From assembly GCA_947069175.1 (NCBI GenBank), contig CAMTDV010000022.1, forward strand, positions 36,166,476-36,230,475: a stretch of 64,000 bases of DNA. Reading direction: 5' to 3'. Source of the DNA: Scalesia atractyloides (Eukaryota; Streptophyta; Magnoliopsida; Asterales; Asteraceae). Of this stretch, positions 24,512 to 36,000 are shown piece after piece. The notes under the pieces are model-generated. The model ran no database searches and was not told where the DNA came from. It was given only the letters and a program-made list of their open reading frames with translations. Position numbers and translations under genes: made by a program. How positions within the stretch are numbered: position 1 is the stretch's first letter; the number at the start of each line of letters is the position of its first letter.

Positions 24512-26012
24512 GATAATGGAATGATAGATTTGTCCAAGTCAATAATAGTAACTAGATGTCACCTTAGATGGTTAACATTGACAAGTGCAAAGGCCAGTGA
24601 AAGATTCGTATAAAAGAAAAACTCTCAGAGGATCATGACTCCTTCAATATAAGGGGTAGGGTAATTGTTTAAGTCATCGTGCTCATCTATGGGTTGACTT
24701 GTATCTCCGTCTTCCAACGTCTCTAAGACCATCGAATCATTAAGAAACATTCATTTGCAGAGTTGGGTATGTTAAGCGGTAAATCAAGTTAGGCTAAGAA
24801 TTCACACATAATAGGGAATGGGGGGTAGCCTTGTGATTGGTGGGGATGGTGATATGGTTGTTAGTGTTTCATTATTTTGGTTGTGGATCGAAGAAACGGG
24901 AGGTTGGTAATGCTCATGCGAAGTATTAAGTGAAAAAAAAGAATCTAGCAAATAATCAAAGAATTCCGGAAACTATTATGGTCACCGACGGTAGCTCCAG
25001 CAACGGTAATGGCACGTATGAAAGTTCGTTGCGTCATGGTCATGTGGATATGTTGTTTGTCCAAAACGGAGTTTGGATGTAAGGTTTCGAGCTGCGTGGT
25101 TACAAACGCGTAAAACTTGTGACTTTTAGCCACTATTTCGTTTCCAGCAACTGTAGTGGTGGTTTCCAGCAATGGCCATAGGTGGAGATGGTGTAGTTCG
25201 TCAACACAAACATATGGACATATTATTCGCCTAAATTGAGTTCGTTTGGGCCGGTTCTGGTCTACTAGACTATTAACGCACAAAACCGAATGAACGGAGC
25301 GTCAGATCTGTGTTCTGGTAGCAGCGATGGTGTCAGCAGATGACGCCAATAATTTTAGAGGTCGGGCATGTTGAGATGATCGTGTGGATAGGTAGAACAC
25401 ATGAAATGGATGTCGTATAGTCAAGTTATGGATGAAATAAGATTCTACTCGCATTTTGTGTTAGGAGTTCAGATTAAGATAGACGCGCCAATGACGTCAC
25501 GTGCGCAAAGGTATGACTCTGTAGAAACTTATATTCTTTGTTAGGGTTTATTTTGAAATGTGAGAAAAATGTTGAGGATGACTTTTGGGAACGTTTTTCA
25601 GTAACGTTAAATCATGGGTATCGTACGCGAATGGACGTATTGGTTGTATGGTTTGGAACGGTTTCAAGTCGAGCTTGCAACCTACTGATTTGGAGTAATG
25701 GGTTGGGTAATGTGATTGAAGTGATGGTTTCAGGAGCGACCGATTCCTTGCCACTAGCATGTTTTGGTTTGGAATTAGTGTTAGGGGAATACATTCTTAC
25801 CTGAGGTATATCATCTTTACATATTTAGTTTGTACGTAAGTCATGGTGTTGTAAAATATTCACATAATGCACATGTAAATGCCAAGTACGAGTATAATGT
25901 ATGCATCTAATATAACGAACTTTGCAATCTGGAGTGTGGTGTCGTGGTTTTTCAACAAAGAACGGTTATAGTCTGGTTTTCAAAAAGTTTTTAACCTAGT
26001 TCACTATAACAA
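24512..26012. other. Gypsy internal spacer next to 5' LTR
   Basis: This 1.5 kb segment should encode gag on the minus strand if the element were complete. I see no zinc knuckle or gag domain. It contains repeated phrases such as AGCAACTGTAGTGGTGGT and AGCAGCGATGGTGTCAGCAG (24975-25345), so it may be an unrelated or rearranged non-coding filler. Confidence 0.4.
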
Positions 26013-26013
26013 A

Positions 26014-26028
26014 TGGCTCTGATATCAA
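26014..26028 (-). other. Primer binding site of decayed gypsy element
   Basis: On the minus strand it reads TTGATATCAGAGCCA, one base off the initiator Met tRNA complement TTGGTATCAGAGCCA. It lies two bases from the LTR at 26031. Confidence 0.75.
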
Positions 26029-26030
26029 TC

Positions 26031-28542
26031 TGTCACACCCTCAATTTCCACATGCAGAGTTTTACCACGAGGCATGTGACTGACCAGGATCTAGCCACTA
26101 ATCATGTTGAACTACTATTTAAATTCATAAAACCTCACTAATAACATGATTAGCGATAAAGTTTAATTGTCCAAAACACAGTTTATGTTGCAATGGAAAA
26201 AGTAAAGTAAAATCCAACAAGAACTATAAAACACAAGTTTAATAAATGTTTCAAAACATAAAGTCTTAATGAACTACACCACTCCAACAGTTTGCAACAC
26301 TCGTTCACAGTTGTACCTACTGACCTGCAAAACATGCTACTACGTGTTAACAATAAAGTTGGCGAATTCACAAATTTGAGTTTAGCAAAAGTATAGTTCA
26401 TAATGTTTTTGAATTAAGCATGACTCGGGTAGCCAACCCTCATCACATAACTAAACTGTGTAGATACCAAAACTGACGTAGTAAGTTTTTATGCCCTCCA
26501 TCAATGTCTATCCGCATTAATGCAGTAGGAAAGGTCAATAGTTCACGCCCGGCTCCCAGCACGGTGTGAGGTTTTGTCAAACCTAATAGTGATATTAACT
26601 AATACCCCGTCTGCCAACCCGGTAAGCTAATCGTTATAATGTGTCAGACTTTCATAATAGAGTTGTCGTTTAGTCCAAATGTACTATCCACCTGCAGTGG
26701 ATCGTATGTTCTACAATTTAAATAAGGTAAAAACAAAAGCTTTTAGTTTCTAAATTCTAATCATTTGTTTCTTATTCATTTCTTCTTCTTCTTCTTCTTT
26801 CTATAGGGTTTCCTAATTATTTCTCCAGTGATTCTCACAAGGAACGTGCGCATAGCCCAAACTCGGGCTACCATAAAAAGTGTTGTCCCAAACCAGGGAC
26901 GCATGCTTATTAAAAATAGTTGTAAACTCACCTTAGTTTTGCTTGGTAAGACTTAAATGCTTTATAAGTTGATGTGGTCAACCACGACCTATTATGATAC
27001 CCATAGGGTTATTAGTCTGTTTAAGCAAAGCTCATAAGTTCTACACATATCTAGCAATTAGTACGCCCACAAGTTGTCACGTAATATTTTATCGTGTAGT
27101 TTTCATGTTGGACATTATAACCTACGACATGACATATGTTATTTATACCATCACTAAACAAGTGCGGACACTTAAAATAACCATTTTGACTTTTATAAGT
27201 TTATCAATCATGCACTAGAAATTCACTAAAGTTAGGTTGTTTTAGGAAGCTCGTTTACCATACTTACGGTGTTGTAAAATTAAGATCTTTTTATGTGGTG
27301 TACCCCATGGCTGCAGCTTACGGAAACATTTATTTAAAAATCCTCGAATTACCCAATTGACCCGATTCCACATGGAGATTTGTGCATACACCTAAGAACA
27401 TATATTTTATAATTTCATAACCTAACTCCAAGTATTCACCAAGATATGACATAAAACACAACACATAAATTATGTAGAAAAATGCAGCTTTGACCACTGA
27501 AACGAACTAATTCGTTTAAAATATCAAACGACATTGAAAAATTATAATTCTAGCGCCATTAGAAGCGTACTTCGAAATACCACGTTTTGGACTCCAGAAA
27601 ATTCAGTTTTCATTATGTTATGTTATGACCCGGTTGCAGCCGATTAAAGTCGGTTGTAACTGTTGGACAGATTCTATTTTTGTTACCCGATCCCCAAACG
27701 CGATTACCAACACTCAAACGACCTAAATACATAAAGTACAGCAGTTTATCATCGTCATACGCCACCTATACCATTGAAACCAATAACATTTATCCAAAAC
27801 ATGCAACCATCAAAACCCTAGTTCATACCTAAACGATAAAACAAGATACCATACACGATTTTCATGCAAACTACACTACAAGTTGTCATTGTAATCATCA
27901 TGATCACCAAAGGCACACAAAACACAGCAATACATAAAGGGATCTCAAACCGAAACAAACGCAAAATACAGCTAACCTTGTAGAGATGGATGAGAGAAAA
28001 CAAGACTGAAAGAGAAAGAGTAGCGAAGGAGAGGGAAAGCGACCGTGAGGTGTCATCTGCTACCGTCGAGAGGGGAGAGGAAGGTAGGGTTTCTTTTTTT
28101 ATCTAATACACACACATGCTTACATAACACATAAGAGGAGGGGCAGTTGGGCTTGGTTTCGATAGAAGTGAGCCGAAAACAATAGTGTTTGGGCTAGCTG
28201 CGATCTGTGTCGGAAGTAAAGAGAGGGGACAAGTAGTGTGGCGGTTTGGATTTACCAAAAGTAGGTTACAACCTCCTTTAGGCCGAGGGTTAATGTGTTT
28301 GGGCTGACGGTTGAGGTGTGGGCCACTTGGGCCATCCGCAAGCTAGAGGGGTATGGGGTGGCTCGGGTTTGGAAAATCATTTACGTGCAAACAAGGATCG
28401 GTTTCGGCTAAATTGTAATAACATCGAATTTTATACGGTCATTCAAGTAAATATTCAGTTAAACAAAAAATGTGTAATATAAATGCAAATGAGTTAACCA
28501 AAGAAACGAACTGTTGTATCTCAGAAAGTACGAGTTGTCACA
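26031..28542 (-). repeat. 5' LTR of the decayed gypsy element, 2.5 kb
   Basis: TGTCACACCCTCAATTTCC to GAGTTGTCACA; the fuller of the two LTRs. It contains a TTC repeat near 26785 and the segment missing from the left LTR. No coding potential. Confidence 0.8.
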
Positions 28543-28547
28543 TTATC

Positions 28548-29012
28548 TCTGACGCGTCATGACACTGACGACACAACTTTGGCCAACAGCTCAAACAACA
28601 TTTCGAGTACAGGCGACCATCGATACACAATGTGTGGCATGTTGTGAGCCATTAACTACTGAAATATAGACTGATACAAAACCAGCTATTGTCAAAACTA
28701 CTAGAACATAGTCTTGTATAAAACCAACTTTTGATAAAAACTAACAGAAAAACTAGTAGTTAGATTCCCTAGAAAACAAAGTTGGTATTACAAGAAGAAA
28801 CGGAAGACTCCCCATTATCAAAAGAACCAAAGAAGCCTCAGAGCTCATCTGATCGAACATCAATAAAGAAAATCCCAAAAAGTTTCAAAAAAAATCCTTC
28901 CAATCCAGAATCAGTTAAAAATCCTCTTCCCTCACCAAGATTCATCATGTTCTAAACAAATGCCACTACTCAAAGTGGATAAAAAGCTTAATCGTGTGAA
29001 GAATTCCAAAAG
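28548..29012. other. Host spacer between gypsy element and LINE-containing repeat
   Basis: No frame or domain is recognisable. The first bases (after TTATC) should be continuous with 17384-17418 in the ancestral site before the gypsy insertion. Confidence 0.45.
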
Positions 29013-29985
29013 ATTGTGATTGAAAGAATTAAGAACCAAAAAAAGGATGAATATCGAATATGAATATATATGATAAACCATAATTCTTTTATATTCAGAT
29101 ACAAAGAAACTAACCCATACTTGACCTATATTTCGATCCACTCTTAATTAAACTCTTAAAACAATAAATAATTTTTGCACCCATGAGTTCCAATGGAAGT
29201 TGTAATAGTTTCCTGTTTGGACTGCACACGAGTACAAGTTTTTAACGTGTTTGACAATGAAGGTAACAGTGGATCCATCATCCCATCTCCGAGCGTCCTC
29301 CGAGCAGTGATAAAACTCCAAGATCTTGAAAGATTATGTATTGACCAAATTACACGATGTTTTTTCCGTTTTATATTGCCACCACCATCTAGACAACATC
29401 CCCACGTTTGAGGCTTTTAGTGAAACAATTCCTAGACCACCCTGATCTTTAGGTGCAGTTACAGTTTCCTAGGAGACCAGAGAATTTTTGCCCGATTAAA
29501 CCACCAATATTTTATATCTTTTGAAAAAGCTTTATAAGTTAATAATAACTGTACAAATATATTTTTAGGTTTGGTTTACTTTTTAAATAATTAAAAATCC
29601 GCCGCAATACGTGGGTTAGCGTTAACTCGCTTTATTAACAAAAACCAAAGACAATTGTATGTTGCACTAACAAGAGTAGAAAAAGCAGAGACGAATTCAA
29701 ATTATTAATATTAACAAAGATGGAAAACTTACAAATAAGATAACAAGTATAAAAAAATCTTTAGAGAGTTATGATTTTGGTTATTTGTTTGTAAATTATT
29801 AATTTAATATTTTTTAGAACATTTCTTCTTATTTGCACATTCTCTATTTTATTGTATATTTTTTATTTGTTTGGGTGGCTGAAGGAAGGAAGGCATAATT
29901 CCTGTTGATCGGCAATGCGAAGTTTTTATGTGTTGGAATTAATCTGGCTACGTAAAGAAAAAAACCAACCGAAACACGGGCCAAT
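29013..29985. repeat. Copy A of a ~970 bp direct repeat
   Basis: Matches 63027-64000 nearly base for base, with scattered substitutions and short indels, starting at ATTGTGATTGAAAG. Copy B runs into the window end, so the true length is unknown. It contains a LINE reverse-transcriptase relic on the minus strand. Confidence 0.85.
29190..29475 (-). pseudogene. LINE reverse transcriptase C-terminal relic
   Basis: Minus-strand translation from about 29475 gives PKDQGGLGIVSLKASNVGML then SRWWWQYK. This matches the plant non-LTR retrotransposon motif K..GGLG(I/V).SL...N.(A/L)L..KW.WR just after the RT domain. Stops and frame changes follow (SEDARRWDD segment). There is no endonuclease or full RT. 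Non-LTR RT normally copies LINE RNA at a nicked genomic site; this is a dead fragment. The same fragment exists at 63220-63490. Confidence 0.65.
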
Positions 29986-30177
29986 CCAGATATTGACGTG
30001 AATATTTTAGGATTCATTCGGTTTGATATTGATGTATATCGTAGAAAAGCTAGCTGTTTTTGATGTTATTCTCCTCCATGCATCCGATTATTCAAGTTGA
30101 GTCATGGATAATTTGGTTGGGAGGGTTTCGGATTAACCTTTGGTGATTAGTATCTAATGATTGATTGAGGTTTTAAC

Positions 30178-30252
30178 TTAATAATAATAAAAAATAACAA
30201 TACTAATAATAATATAATAATAATAATAATTATAATAACAATAACAATAATA
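30178..30252. repeat. AT-rich trinucleotide repeat (AAT/ATA)n
   Basis: Imperfect run of ATA/AAT/ACA triplets just upstream of the DENN-like fragment. Confidence 0.8.
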
Positions 30253-30285
30253 GGTTAGAGCATCTTAGTTCAGAGCCCAGGAAGA

Positions 30286-31045
30286 ATGACAAGCGGTGAG
30301 CATAGACGTTGTAGAAGCGAAATTGTGAGCTCAGTGGATGAAGCCAATGGTTTCCAAAGATTTAAGACTCATATGCAAAGGGCTTTGAACTGGGGTGGTA
30401 CTCCCGATCAAGCATTCTTCAATCCCGATCGCAAACGTCACTGGGTCAATTCCACTCTAACCCCTTGGTAATATATGCCACCTTCCACTTTTTCTTTACA
30501 TCATGTTAATTTGTCCGGCCCTTTACGTGCCTGCAGGATGATAGTACCACAAAGTATTAGGATACAACCACGCTTTTTGAACATTTTCTTATTGCGGTAT
30601 CCACCCAAATGCTCATCTCGACCCCGTTGAGGATGCATTTGCCAAATGGGAGTCCAAGAGCAAGCATTTTCAATCACCTCCAGTTGCCATCATGGAACCT
30701 CAGGTCCATCTGCCAACCTTTTTCTTATATTCTTAGTTATTTCGTTCATATATTTGATGTTGTTGCTGTTACCTCCAGATACTTTTCAGGTATCCTCCAG
30801 GGAATAGGTTACCTATGCCCTTATCAGATATGGCATCCTTTTGTTTTCCTGAAGGTGTCAAGGTAACTCCACAATCACACTATGCAGTGCATAAGTATTT
30901 CTTTTTTCATCTTCTACTTTGATTAGGCATGTATGCTGCCAAAGTCCCCATCACTTAGTGAACTGAATCAGACTTTCTTTTATTTTGTTTCCATGAACAG
31001 GACCACCTAAGAAGAGATGATTTATCATTTATATTTTCACTCAAG
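30286..31045 (+). pseudogene. 5' fragment of a plant DENN-domain gene, five exon pieces
   Basis: Pieces in order: 30286-30467 (starts MTSGEHRRCR, includes FNPDRKRHW); 30537-30703 (TTLFEHFLIA, then after a 1-base shift HPNAHLDPVEDAFAKWESKS); 30779-30862 (ILFRYPPGNRLPM...SFCFPEGVK, fully open, AG/GT bounded); 30927-30971 (MLPKSPSLSELNQ); 31001-31045 (DHLRRDDLSFIFSLK), followed by GCAAGT, a GC-type donor. The series matches my recall of the N-terminal (uDENN to DENN) part of plant DENN (AEX-3) proteins, which act as Rab GTPase exchange factors in membrane traffic. Breaks: a stop and a frameshift in piece 2 and a poor donor after piece 4. The rest of the domain is absent, so this is a truncated gene copy. 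Identity is by motif recall. Confidence 0.6.
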
Positions 31046-31600
31046 GCAAGTTGTATTTAGTTTTGATGGCCACACTATCTATGTTCATCTGGTTTTCTCT
31101 TTTCGCTTCTCACATTACGCTGCCATTGAGTAAAAACAAGCACTCAAATAATGTACGTCTTGTTGGTCAGTTGATGCATAAAACAGACAAACACGACAAT
31201 GTACTTTAAAACCTTTTTTTAACGGGTTATCGGATTTTAACAATCCTAAGTTTCACATATTTACCGATAATAATCCTAACTATAAAAATTCCCTCTAATG
31301 ATCCCAATTTGTAAAAGTTTGATCCCCATTGATCCTTTTCAAACATATAAGAATTTATTCTCCTCAATAAATTCAAGTGCACCAAGAAACTCCTTTATTG
31401 ATTTAAGTGCAGAAAAGGATCAATGTGAGCCAAATACTTATAAGTTGAGATCGTTAGAGGGAATTCTCCTTGTAGACTGCATGCTAGATATTACACATGT
31501 GTTGAGAACTGCCTGTTGAAGATATAGTTGTAGGCACCTACTAATTGCTATAAATGAATCACCATAAGATTATCCACGTCATTCATTGGCGCATAATAAA
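31046..31600. other. Spacer, possible truncated TE
   Basis: No further DENN exon can be followed with confidence (a weak FDGHTIYVH-like segment is near 31062). AT-rich sequence with repeated AATCCTAA/AATGATCCCAA motifs (31235-31340). An open frame at 31298-31519 has no known domain. Confidence 0.4.
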
Positions 31601-31617
31601 TATATATATATATATAT

Positions 31618-32676
31618 GGTGAGGTTATTGTAAATATGTTTTTTTTGTGAGAAGAGTAAGAAAGAATCTAAACCATTAGATCTTTAATATAATGGTTGAG
31701 ATCTTAATGGCAATCATGTAAATAGTGTTTACCAATAAAATAATTAATTTTCTAAATTAAGGGTATAAAGGTATATTTAACATTTTTAAATTTAGAAAGT
31801 CACATGTAATGCACAAACAAGTTCCCCCTTGTTTTTAAAATGTCAATAACTTTTTACACGTAACACTTTTTTTTTAAATTACCCCATAATAATGAGGGTT
31901 TTTTATCTTTAATATGAGTACCATATTGTTATACTTATGTAGAGAAAAAAATTACGTTTCGATCGGATGTTTTAGTCCATAGTGTTTTTTCTATGTTCAT
32001 CAAATGGTGTTTTAATTGTATTGTGATTCAAGGCGCTGTGTATTACAGTACAACACCATGAACGTAAAATGAGACACCATAACATTGCAAATAATGACCT
32101 ACTACCAGAAATAACACTATATAACACTATACATCCATCATAAACCTGCTACCTGAAATATATAACACTATACATCCATCATAAACCGGTTACAGAATAC
32201 ATAACACTATATAACACTATACATCCATCATAGACCTCTACCAGAAATATATAACACTATACACATCATAACCTCCCAAATATATACACTTACATATACA
32301 TCATCATAGACCTGCTACCAGAAATATATTACACTATATAACACTATACATCCATTATAGACCTGTTACAGAATACATAACACCATAACACTATAACACT
32401 ATATAATACTATACATCCATCGTATACCTGTTACAAGAAAATAACACTTTACATCCATCACAAACCTGTTACAGAAAATATAACACTATATAACACTGTG
32501 CAATTTTGTATTTCTATAATTATGGGTGGCGGTTATAGAATAGAAGTTATTAATTAATTGAATCAATGAGAAAATTACTTGTTTACCCTTTTGAATTAAT
32601 TTAGATTGAGGACACATGTTATCTCCACAATATTTCTTACACTTCTCACACTTTGGGCCCTTTTTACAGGATCTTC
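31618..32676. mobile_element. TA-flanked non-autonomous element, family 2 (copy 1)
   Basis: Bounded by (TA)n at 31600-31617 and 32677-32688. The ends are imperfect inverted repeats containing GTGAGAAG and GTAAGAAA. The first ~400 bp match the reverse complement of 57290-57660, so this is the same family as 56581-57661 in opposite orientation. The centre (32040-32510) is an imperfect tandem array of units such as AACACTATACATCCATCATA. No coding capacity. Confidence 0.6.
32040..32510. repeat. Imperfect tandem array, TATAACACTATACATCCATC units
   Basis: More than eight degenerate copies of ATAACACTATACATCCATCAT plus AACCTGTTACCAGAA-like spacers are arranged head to tail inside the TA-flanked element. 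Confidence 0.7.
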
Positions 32677-32688
32677 TATATATATATA

Positions 32689-33027
32689 GGGTAAGGATCT
32701 AGAGTGAACAACATTGTAAAAGTGAACCGTGTGAACTGATCTAGACCATTGATTTTCATCATCCTAAAGTTTTGATTAGTGGCATGATTATAATTATTGA
32801 GATTTGTTTTTTTCCTTTAAATTTAATTAAAAAGGGTAATTCTGTAATTACATAATGGGTCAGTTTTTTAAAACTGGAAACATGAAAAGTTGCCATATAT
32901 TTCGCCAGTTACTTGCTCCTCCAAAGTTGCCATATATTTCGCCAGTTACTTCCTCCTCCATTTCGCGTATATTATTTAATACACATGTGTACTGTATATT
33001 ATAAACTGGAATTCTACAGCAAAGTTG
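32689..33027. mobile_element. TA-flanked element, family 1, left part
   Basis: Starts GGGTAAGGATCTAGAGTGAA after a (TA)n tract. Its first ~75 bp form an imperfect inverted repeat with the end at 56191 (shared GTGAACAAC, AGTGAAC and GACCAT). The element is interrupted at 33027 by the copia insertion and resumes at 55087. It includes one ACACATGTGTA palindrome (32981-32991), the motif repeated many times in its right part. Confidence 0.6.
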
Positions 33028-33774
33028 TGTAGATCCACCTGAGGATGGTGTTAAACCAGTTCCTTGTTCAAATGACATACACACAAGTGCGGAATCCAAG
33101 GGTACATGCAACCAAAGCAAAGTAAAGAACACGGGGTAACCAAAGATTCACTATCTTGATTAATGATTGAGAACAAGTACAAACATATACACACAATGCT
33201 CATATGACTCAAACAAACTTGCTGTGTTCTTGTGTCTTCGTCTTTACCAGAAATGCTAGCTTAGATATCCCACACAAAGGATCAGTTTGCTAGCTCGTTC
33301 TATTAACTTCTGGACCAAAGGGCTCAAAGGCTAACCCTCACTTAGAGGTGCATGTCTGCTTTTATAGTGTCAAAGCTGGTCACTCGTACGAAACACGTTG
33401 CCAGACATATGGAACACACTATTACACAGAGACACATCTCCAGAATTTGGTACGAGTCACTGTTTCGTACGAAATGCTTGTGTTTTGTACGAAATCTCCT
33501 TGATTCGTACGAAACCTGTGTTTTGTATGAAATCTCTTCATTCGTACAGAATCCTTCTTCTTGGAGAACGTGTGTAGACTTGACGTTTACAAGACTTATC
33601 AGTATGCACATATGCAACTGATTAACACAGACAAGCTAAGATGTCATACAAGATCAAGATAGAAGGATATCTCGATCTACTCGACACGACCAAACCTATA
33701 CAGACACTTGAGCAAAGACCGTACAATTACAACTGTAATTAAGAATAAGCAACAGACACAAAACTGTATCAACA
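33028..33774 (-). repeat. 3' LTR of the minus-strand copia element
   Basis: 747 bp aligned with 54321-55086; the ends on the minus strand are TGTTGATAC and GGATCTACA. It contains a palindrome cluster at 33383-33546. The two LTRs differ by scattered substitutions and about 20 bp of indels, mostly in that cluster. Confidence 0.85.
33383..33546. repeat. TTTCGTACGAAA palindrome cluster in LTR
   Basis: Six copies or near copies of the 12-bp palindrome TTTCGTACGAAA (variants with one or two changes) occur within 165 bp, for example at 33463-33474 and 33503-33514. The matching cluster in the right LTR is at 54677-54860. Confidence 0.8.
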
Positions 33775-35520
33775 AACTCCCCTTGGATGTTGCTTGGTCT
33801 TCGGTCTTCGGTCTTTGGTCTTCATATGTTGGTCTTCACATTGAATGGTTTGGAGTATCAACAAACTCCCCCTGAAGATCTGCTATTCATTGATAGATCT
33901 GCTATCCAATGATTAGAACATCAGGTCTTCGAATTTCTAAGAAACTTCAAATCTTTCTTGTTTCCTCTCTGACTTGTCAGACTTCTTCGTTGCTAGTCTT
34001 TGTTCATGTTCTTTTTGTATCAATCTGTACTTATAAATCAAATATAATTAGAACACAACTTGCTTAGGGAATACACACGAGAGACTTATCATAAATTCTT
34101 CGTATGATTGTATTCCCTGAACGAGATACACACACTCGTATGAATTCCAGCAGCAGATTGGAGAAAAACAAGTGACCAAGTCAAATTAAATGACTAGGTT
34201 CATTCGTATGAGATACACACACTCAAACAAACTTCAGATTTTGGATTTCTTTGATGGATTACTTGTTGCAAGATATTACTTTTATGAAGTTGCAATATCA
34301 AACCAATGGTTCTTTGGCTATTTTGGTAGAAAACATTCGGGTATCAACTTTGGCTAACTTTCAAAAAGTAATTACATAAGCAACTAAGTAAACTAGACTT
34401 AAAAATAAATATACAAATAAACTATATATCTATTTAACAATCTTTTTCGAGTTTCAAGGTAAAGGAATCATACCAGCATATTAATCTTTGTCAAAAACGA
34501 TATTTGGTTTAAACTTTAAAATTAAATAGATAAGTATTCAACTATGATTATCGGTATTGTTATCCACGTAAGCTCAGGCTTATCAGATGTAATCATGATT
34601 AGGAGATATGATTAAGGTATGGATTTATACTTACTAGCCGGTGTTCAACCACATCACGACACATTCCCGTATCAAGATATGCACGAGAGAAAATCTTACC
34701 GGTGAGTATACTGCTTTATCATCTGTTTTGACGTATATGAATGATGTGAGATACTCACTTATTTTTTATTGAAAACAAGCCTTTTGTGATTTAATCACTT
34801 ATTGATGAGGAACTTGATTTTCATATGTATGCAGGACACAGGAGTAAGTCCGTGAATAGGTTAGTACCATAGTACCGACAAAGAGATGAACTTAGCTCCC
34901 GCATAAACTTGTGATATTTTATCACTTATTTTGGGGATGTGATAGTTTATCACTTATTTGATGGTCGAATGCAGTATGTACACGTATGTATGATATCATG
35001 GAAGTTCTAGACTTGCGCCACCGTTATTTTTCGGCAAAAGATTCAACCATGATACCCAGATGATAAGCCAGCATAAAGACCATATATCTCAGAACCTTGG
35101 CACTCTATCAAATGAAATTTCGGTACCAAGACCATATGCCAAAGAATGGTTCCCACCTGGCGTTCTGTCTGTTAGGTTTATATCAACCTGCACATTTTAG
35201 TCTGATTGTGATCCTACCGATACATCATTAGTAAAAGCTACTTATCAATCTTATTTCTATGCTTTTAACCATATCTGACAGATTTACCGGTGAATTTCAT
35301 CATCTTCAGTTTATCCAAGAAACTCATTTTTTATTTTTCTATTGTTTTTGTATTTTTTGAATTTTTCTCCCCCTTAAACAAAGAAGGTAAATAAAAGACA
35401 TATTTTTGTATTTTCTTAAACTTACTCCCCCTAAAATATAAAACTAAAAATCTTTTTGTAGTTTTAGATTTTTAGAAAAGTATTTACAAAAATAGTTAGC
35501 CATGGTTGAGTTACTCGGGT
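33775..35520 (-). other. Copia 3' spacer with several polypurine tracts
   Basis: Non-coding 1.7 kb between the end of RNase H and the 3' LTR. Plus-strand CTCCCC tracts (purine on the coding strand) lie at 33777-33784, 33867-33874, 35367-35375 and 35425-35431. The first two share the longer string GTATCAACAAACTCCCC, which includes the LTR edge. No 3' ORF is visible, unlike in the copia block at 1723-17378. Confidence 0.6.
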
Positions 35521-36000
35521 TTCACCTTGATGCCATTGACCAAAAGTAGATAATCAAAACGTGATTTATCAAAGGCTTTGGTAAAAAGGTCAGCACGTTG
35601 GTGATCAGTGTGGATTTTAACAACATCGATAAGTCTCTTTTCATAACAATCTCGTATGAAATGATACTTAATCTCAATGTGTTTTGTTTTTTAATGCTGT
35701 ATAGGATTCCGAGTGATCTGTAAAGCAGCTTCATTATCAACAAAAATAGGAGTAGTAAGAAAAACCGTAGTCGCGTATATGTTGTTGAATCCATAGAACT
35801 TGAGAGCAGCAACTAGAAGCTGAAATATATTCAGCCTCACATGTTGATGTAGCTACACAAGTCTGCTTTTTGCATTGTCACGTGACTAGGCGATTTCCCA
35901 AGAATTGACATCCTATTGTTGTTGATTTTGCATCTATTTTACAGCCGCCATGATCAGAATCACTGAATGTTGTCAGATCAAAGTTATCACCTTAGGGTAC
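35521..36000 (-). pseudogene. Copia RNase H (minus-strand element)
   Basis: Minus-strand reading shows the conserved copia C terminus in pieces: QVLWIQQHIRDYG, VDNEAALQI-like, KHIEIKYHFIRD and ADLFTKAFDKSRFD, ending near 35525. Frame changes lie between them. This is the expected end of pol. Confidence 0.75.

Larger units (their letters stand above)
17419..28542 (-). mobile_element. Decayed Ty3/gypsy element
   Basis: Left LTR begins TGTTACACC at 17419; right LTR spans 26031-28542 (TGTCACACC to GTTGTCACA). Flanks are GTATC (17414-17418) and TTATC (28543-28547), a 5-bp TSD with one change. The primer binding site lies left of the right LTR and pol reads right to left, so the element is on the minus strand. 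Pol fragments occupy about 19150-21560. No gag is recognisable, and a solo LTR (22470-24506) is nested inside. Confidence 0.8.

Noticed and set aside
32040..32510. Satellite DNA or CRISPR-like array
   Set aside because: Units are degenerate, without regular unique spacers, and confined to a transposable element.
33342..33621. Overlapping open frames on both strands near 33350-33620 and again near 54617-54974
   Set aside because: They translate the LTR palindrome cluster, so both strands give similar repeated peptides; the repeat explains them.
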